From assembly GCA_019112875.1 (NCBI GenBank), contig DXIO01000014.1, forward strand, positions 1-64,000: a stretch of 64,000 bases of DNA, read 5' to 3'. How positions within the stretch are numbered: position 1 is the stretch's first letter; every line of letters starts with the position of its first letter. The translations under genes and the position numbers were made by a program. The DNA is from Candidatus Aquabacterium excrementipullorum (GTDB taxonomy: Bacteria; Pseudomonadota; Gammaproteobacteria; Burkholderiales; Burkholderiaceae_C). The notes below the pieces were generated by a model. That model worked only from the letters and a program-made list of their open reading frames with translations, did not search any database and was not told the DNA's origin. Shown piece after piece: positions 59,369 through 64,000 of this stretch.

Positions 59369-61110
59369 GATCCTTGCACCTCGGGCAGGCCGTCGCCGTC
59401 CAGGAAGGGCTGGCCGCGCGAGGGGGCGGGCTTGTCGGCGAGGGTTGCCGTGGCCGCTGCGGGCTGAGGGGCCACGGTGGCCTTGTCCACCTTCGGTGCT
59501 GCGGGCTTGACCGCCTTCGCCACCTTCGCGGTCTTGGCTTTGGGCTTGTGCTTGTGCAGCATCCACGCCGAGAACAGGAACAGCAGGCCCAGGCCCAGCA
59601 CCGTCAGGTCGAACGCGGCCACGGGCCACGGGCCGTTGAGCAGCGTCACGCCCAGGTGGGTGTCGGTGGTGAAGGCATTGAGCACCGGGATCAGCGCGAA
59701 GGCCAGGCCGTCGAGCACCAGCAAGCCCAGCCACATGCCCCGCGTGGGGCGCAGCAGGCCCAGCACGGCCACGAAGCCCCAGGCCTTGAAGAACCAGGCG
59801 ATCTCGGCGGCGGTGCGCTCGGGCAGGTCGACGGCCAGCAGGCGGTTGGCCCAGAAGTAGGCGGCGATGGCCAGCGGCACGCCGGCCACCGCGCCGATGT
59901 TCAGCCCGTCGACCAGGCGCAGGCCGAAGCTCACGCGGCCGCCCTTGGCCAGGACCTTGGCGTATTTCTGGCGCTCCTTCACGGCCCACAGCAGCAGGCC
60001 GGTGCCCACCATCGCGCAGCCGGCCAGGCCGCACAGGAAGAACAGCGGGCGGATCAGCGGCGTGGCGAAGTGGGCCACGTGCAGGCCGTAGAGCACCCCG
60101 TGCGTCTGCATCGCGCCCGACAGTTCGTCGCCCTGCGTGCCGATCATCTCGCCCGTGGCACCGTTGAAGCGCATCACCGGCTGCTTGTACGACACGGTGA
60201 TGTCGCTCTGGCGGGTGAGGACCACGGTGGCGTTGGCGTCGTTGGGCAGCTCGACCGTGATGCGGCCGGGCGGCGTGCCCTGCCAGTGCTCGGTGGCACG
60301 TGCCACCATGGGGCCGATCGGCGCCAGCGCCACGCGCTCGCCCGAGGGCTTGGCATTGCCGTTGGACGACGGGAACACCTCCGCGAAGAAGGTCTTCTCG
60401 TCACCCTTGTAGGCGGTTTGGGAGCCCCAGGGCATGTACAGGAACATCAAGGTGATCAGGCCGGTGTAGGTGATCATGAGGTGGAAGGGCAGGGCCAGCA
60501 CGGCGGTGGCGTTGTGCCCGTCCAGCCAGGAACGCTGCCCCTTGCGCGGCCGGAAGGTGAAGAAGTCCGAGAAGATGCGGCGGTGCGTGATGATCCCGCT
60601 GATGATCGCCACCAGCATGAACATGGCGCAGGCGCCCACGATCCAGCGCGCCCAGATGGCGGGCATGTAGTGCAGGTCGAAGTGGAAGCGGTAGAGGAAC
60701 TCGCCGCCGCGCGTCTCGCGCGCCTTGACCATGGGCTCGCCCGTGGCCGGGTCCAGCGTCTCCGAATCGAAGCGGCGGCGCTGGTTCTTGGGCGCCTTGT
60801 CACCCTTGGGCGCAGGGGCCGGTGCCCAGGTGATCCGCATCGACGGATCGTGCGCATCGGGCAGCGAGATGAACCAGCGTGGCGACTTCTCGCCCACGGC
60901 CTGCAGGCGGGCCACGGCCTGCTCGGCCGCCTGGGGGGCGGGCACGGCGTGGGCTTGCGCCGCGTGCAGCTCCGGCTTCATCCACAGCGTGATGTCATCG
61001 CGGAAATAGGCCGAGGTGCCGGTGGCGAACATCGCGAACAGCACCCAGCCGACCAAGAGGCCCGACCAGGTGTGCAGCCAGGCCATCGACTGGCGGAAAC
61101 CTTCCTTCAT
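59365..61110 (-). CDS. PepSY-domain inner-membrane protein
   Basis: A 581-residue PepSY_TM-family protein. The start is the conserved HTWSGLLVGWVLFAMFATGTSAYF; other motifs are FHFDLHY and SWLDGHNATAVLALPFHLMITYTGL, followed by further helices and a Lys/Ala/Pro-rich cytoplasmic tail. Members are linked to siderophore uptake and are proposed to reduce ferric siderophores in the periplasm, with His and Trp residues possibly holding heme. ATG at 61110 overlaps the upstream stop by 4 bp; the 129 in-frame codons before it belong to another frame. Middle gene of DUF3649-PepSY-DUF3325. Confidence 0.9.
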   Translation of the reverse strand: MKEGFRQSMAWLHTWSGLLVGWVLFAMFATGTSAYFRDDITLWMKPELHAAQAHAVPAPQAAEQAVARLQAVGEKSPRWFISLPDAHDPSMRITWAPAPAPKGDKAPKNQRRRFDSETLDPATGEPMVKARETRGGEFLYRFHFDLHYMPAIWARWIVGACAMFMLVAIISGIITHRRIFSDFFTFRPRKGQRSWLDGHNATAVLALPFHLMITYTGLITLMFLYMPWGSQTAYKGDEKTFFAEVFPSSNGNAKPSGERVALAPIGPMVARATEHWQGTPPGRITVELPNDANATVVLTRQSDITVSYKQPVMRFNGATGEMIGTQGDELSGAMQTHGVLYGLHVAHFATPLIRPLFFLCGLAGCAMVGTGLLLWAVKERQKYAKVLAKGGRVSFGLRLVDGLNIGAVAGVPLAIAAYFWANRLLAVDLPERTAAEIAWFFKAWGFVAVLGLLRPTRGMWLGLLVLDGLAFALIPVLNAFTTDTHLGVTLLNGPWPVAAFDLTVLGLGLLFLFSAWMLHKHKPKAKTAKVAKAVKPAAPKVDKATVAPQPAAATATLADKPAPSRGQPFLDGDGLPEVQGS

Positions 61111-61418
61111 GCTGCGGCTCCCGTGATGTGGTTCAGCCAGAGGGCCAGGCCCAGTGCGGCGGCCGGCAGGACCAGGCCCAGCCAGGCGCGCGTGGCGTTG
61201 CGGGCGGCGAACACCCAGATCACCGCGCAGGCGAAGACCAGGAAGGACAGCATGGTGCCGGTGAGCGTGGCATCGGCGCGCGGCAGCGGCAGGAACACGG
61301 CCAGCGCCGAGGCGCTCAGGGCGGCGACGGTGTAGCCACCCACGATGGCGGCGAGGGCGCGCGAGGCCACCATCCAGCGGTGGCGTGCGGCGGGTGTCAG
61401 TGAAAGGGCGGCGATCAT
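61107..61418 (-). CDS. DUF3649 membrane protein
   Basis: A 103-residue protein with three hydrophobic helices (ALAAIVGGYTVAALSASALAVFL; MLSFLVFACAVIWVFAA; GLVLPAAALGLALWL), matching DUF3649. First gene of the trio downstream of a Fur-like box. ATG at 61418 is chosen from the family start MIAALSLTPAARHRW; no strong Shine-Dalgarno. No TonB-dependent receptor is adjacent, though such trios often flank one. Confidence 0.8.
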   Translation of the reverse strand: MIAALSLTPAARHRWMVASRALAAIVGGYTVAALSASALAVFLPLPRADATLTGTMLSFLVFACAVIWVFAARNATRAWLGLVLPAAALGLALWLNHITGAAA

Positions 61419-61542
61419 CAGGAGGGACTGCGGTGAGCGGGGGCGTGCAAGCGCCCCGCTGTGTTCGGCGCCGCCATGGCCGTCGGGCTGTCGACAAGGC
61501 AGAGGCGGCTCGGGCGCAAGAGGCACCCAGCCGTCATCATAT

Positions 61543-61561
61543 TTGAGAATGATTCTTGTTA
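61543..61561. promoter_or_regulatory. Fur box upstream of DUF3649-PepSY-DUF3325
   Basis: TTGAGAATGATTCTTGTTA contains the palindrome AGAAT-G-ATTCT and matches the Fur 7-1-7 pattern well on one half (TGAGAAT against TGATAAT). On the minus strand a TATGAT -10-like hexamer (61542-61537) abuts it, so bound Fur would block transcription when iron is plentiful. Confidence 0.65.
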
Positions 61562-61623
61562 GCGTATTGCCGACTGATTTCGGGGGGATGGCGCTCCTGA
61601 CTTTCGGACAAGCCCCTCCGGCG

Positions 61624-62517
61624 TCAGGCCTCGGCCAGCGTCAGAGACCGCCGGGCTGAGTTGATCGCCTGGGCCACCGCGTCGGCCGCCGTGGTGCTGG
61701 CCGAGGTCAATGGGGCCCTGACCGCCGCTGAACCGATCAGGCCCTGCGCCGCCAGCCCGGCCTTGAGCGGCCCGGGATTGGGCTCGCTGAACAGCGCGTG
61801 CACCAGTGGGGCCAGCGCATGGTGCAAGGCCTGCGCGCGGCGCAGGTTGCCGTCCTGAACCGCGTGGTGCAGCGCCACGAATTGATCGCTCAGCAGGTGG
61901 GCGCTGGCCGCGATGGCCCCGGCGCCACCCTGGCACAGGGTGCTGAAGATCTGGTGATCCTCGCCGGCCAGCACCTGCAGGCGGCCGTCGGCGATCAGGG
62001 CCTGGGTCTTGTGCGCGTCGCCGCCGCAGTCCTTGACGGCCTGGATGCCGGGCACGGCTGCCAGCGTGAGCAGGGTCTCAAGGCTCATCGTCACGCCCGC
62101 GCGGTAGGGGATGTCGTAGACGATCAGGGGCAGGCCTGCTTCGGCGGCCACGTGGGTGAAGAAGCCGACGATGCCTTCCTGCGAGGGGCGCACGTAATAC
62201 GGCGGCGGTACCAGAAAGCCATGCACGCCGAACTCGGCCCAGTGCCGGCACTCCTCGGCCACCACCCCGGGCGCCACGCCGCTGACGCCCATCACCAGCG
62301 GCAGACCAGGCGCAGCCGTCTGCACGGTGGCCAGCACTTGCGCTTTGTCAGCCGATGAGAGCGTGGCGGGCTCGCCCGTGGTGCCGCAGATGACCAGGCC
62401 GTGCAGGCCGGCCTGCGCCAGGTGCCGGGTCAGCCGCGTCAGGGAGGGCAAATCCAGCCCGCCGTCGGCGGTGAAGGGGGTGATCAAGGGAGCCCACAGG
62501 CCAGAGAACACGTGCAC
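61624..62517 (-). CDS. DapA-family (dihydrodipicolinate synthase-like) aldolase
   Basis: A 297-residue TIM-barrel class I aldolase. The Schiff-base lysine is Lys162 (GIQAVKDC), Tyr134 is in IVYDIPYRAG with Arg139, and GTTGE is at 45-49, all as in DapA. That pattern supports true dihydrodipicolinate synthase in lysine synthesis. Paralogs in the family act on sugar acids or 4-hydroxyproline derivatives, and the DIPYRAGV stretch (usually NVPGRT) hints at divergence, so the symbol is left blank. It stands alone; the inverted repeat upstream may be its operator. Confidence 0.82.
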   Translation of the reverse strand: MHVFSGLWAPLITPFTADGGLDLPSLTRLTRHLAQAGLHGLVICGTTGEPATLSSADKAQVLATVQTAAPGLPLVMGVSGVAPGVVAEECRHWAEFGVHGFLVPPPYYVRPSQEGIVGFFTHVAAEAGLPLIVYDIPYRAGVTMSLETLLTLAAVPGIQAVKDCGGDAHKTQALIADGRLQVLAGEDHQIFSTLCQGGAGAIAASAHLLSDQFVALHHAVQDGNLRRAQALHHALAPLVHALFSEPNPGPLKAGLAAQGLIGSAAVRAPLTSASTTAADAVAQAINSARRSLTLAEA

Positions 62518-62528
62518 GATGCGATTCC

Positions 62529-62563
62529 TTTCGAACCAAGACCGCTTGAAGGGCCGTTCGAAA
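62529..62563. promoter_or_regulatory. Inverted repeat upstream of the DapA-like gene
   Basis: TTTCGAAC (62529-62536) and GTTCGAAA (62556-62563) form perfect 8-bp arms with centres 27 bp apart, 12 bp before the start codon. Each arm contains the palindrome TTCGAA, so it may be two operator sites as well as one hairpin. The rest of the 282-bp gap to the next gene shows nothing convincing. Confidence 0.5.
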
Positions 62564-62799
62564 CGAGGATCGTCAGGGTGTTGTCGTCAGCAGGGGCAGG
62601 CAATTGCCGCCTGGATGCTGCCGGGGCCGTGCCGTCGCTCGTCTGCGAACGGCACAGCCGCTCCGGTCAGACGAGCTGCTGTTTTTTGGATTTGAGCGCC
62701 TGCGCCCGTGCCGAAGCAAGCGCGCCGATGGCGGGCTCCAGGCAAATCAGGGCGATGCGGGCAGGGCTCATGGGAGCAGTGTAGCCGGCGTCGAGACGC

Positions 62800-63096
62800 T
62801 CAATGCGGCTTGCGCGGCTTGTTGAAGGACTTGGGCGTGTAGACGTTGCCCTTGCGCTCCACCCCGTGGCGGGCGCGACGGATGGCCTCCTCGGCTGCTT
62901 TTTCGGCGGAGCGGCGATGCTGGCGCCAGTACACCACGCGCATCACGCGACGGCGCAGCCCCTGCCACAGGCCGAAAGCGACGCGATCGAGCTTCTGTCG
63001 GCGGCGCGCACCCACGAGCAGCCGCACCAGCAGCACGAGGCAGGCGACAGCCACGATCAGGGCCAGGATCTTGTCGAACGCGAACATGGGGGTCAT
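62800..63096 (-). CDS. Small basic membrane protein, unknown
   Basis: A 98-residue protein with one N-terminal membrane helix (KILALIVAVACLVLLVRLLVG) followed by a strongly basic cytoplasmic tail (Arg/Lys-rich, ending KSFNKPRKPH). The start is either 63096 (MTPMFAFDK) or 63087 (MFAFDK); the Shine-Dalgarno is weak. The basic tail suggests contact with RNA, DNA or the ribosome, but that is a guess. No named family recognised. Confidence 0.6.
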   Translation of the reverse strand: MTPMFAFDKILALIVAVACLVLLVRLLVGARRRQKLDRVAFGLWQGLRRRVMRVVYWRQHRRSAEKAAEEAIRRARHGVERKGNVYTPKSFNKPRKPH

Positions 63097-63233
63097 CGTA
63101 GCGCGCGGCGGGCGATTGTGCCGCGACCGAGGGCAAGTCCGAGTGTGGCGCATGCCTCGCCGGGGTCGCCAGCGGGGGCATCCGTACCGCGGCCGGCCGG
63201 AGAGCCGCGCTTTGCCTACAGTCTGGCGCCATC

Positions 63234-64000
<767 letters not shown>

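Noticed and set aside
59365-61497. A 710-residue PepSY protein starting at 61497
   Set aside because: The first 129 codons overlap the DUF3649 gene in another frame; the conserved protein starts at 61110 with an ATGA overlap.
62667-62771. A 34-codon minus-strand frame before the DapA-like gene
   Set aside because: No Shine-Dalgarno and no hydrophobic or conserved-looking pattern; too little support.

Overview
This 64 kb window is a gene-dense, high-GC chromosomal segment. The atp operon order, a complete general secretory (type II secretion) cluster, a TPP-riboswitch thiamine operon, a PEP-CTERM protein, a DUF1800/DUF1501 pair, feoAB and the DUF3649-PepSY-DUF3325 iron genes together point to a betaproteobacterium of the order Burkholderiales, probably near Comamonadaceae/Leptothrix/Aquabacterium. 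The genus cannot be fixed from the sequence alone. I see no rRNA, tRNA, CRISPR array, prophage or insertion sequence; it reads as core chromosome with small accessory cassettes.

Layout. 1-4731 (minus): an unusual four-gene unit of a degenerate GNAT-like protein, a GH3-family adenylate-forming enzyme, a GNAT acetyltransferase and a HlyD-type lipoprotein adaptor that runs off the left edge. 5079-12720 (plus): the F1Fo ATP synthase operon atpIBEFHAGDC with a clear promoter, a hairpin plus T-run just after the predicted transcription start, an 84-bp palindrome between atpD and atpC, and a terminator. 12799-14493: ilvA with a Lys/Ala/Pro tail. 14530-26367: type II secretion genes, gspC on the minus strand and gspGHIJKLMNDEF on the plus strand. 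26391-30155: a hybrid sensor kinase divergent from a Lon-like AAA ATPase. 30338-32256: a PEP-CTERM protein convergent with a Notum-like pectinacetylesterase-family enzyme.

32570-35902: a single-chain acyl-CoA carboxylase (BC-BCCP-CT). 36033-39258: a DUF1800 lipoprotein and a Tat-exported DUF1501 protein. 39308-42943: a hotdog-fold protein, an SGNH/GDSL lipoprotein, OmpW, and a polytopic membrane protein. 43002-43396: a YkgJ-type Cys-cluster gene broken by a one-base frameshift, then bioB. 44848-47424: a DUF1857 protein, a 56-aa membrane peptide and an orphan PAS histidine kinase. 47518-53624: riboswitch-thiC-thiO-thiS-thiG-thiDE. 53672-56472: a small secreted protein and feoA-feoB plus a Cys-rich FeoB partner. 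56642-58981: a fatty acid desaturase divergent from an AraC regulator, with helically phased repeats between them. 59009-61561: DUF3325/PepSY/DUF3649 behind a Fur-like box. 61624-64000: a DapA-like lyase, a small membrane protein and a luciferase-like oxidoreductase cut by the right edge.

The best candidate for something undescribed is the left-end GH3/GNAT/HlyD unit. It combines an acyl-adenylating amide synthetase, two acyltransferase-like proteins that share an SGDT motif at the same position, and an envelope adaptor. That suggests synthesis and export of an acyl conjugate. Function is inference only.
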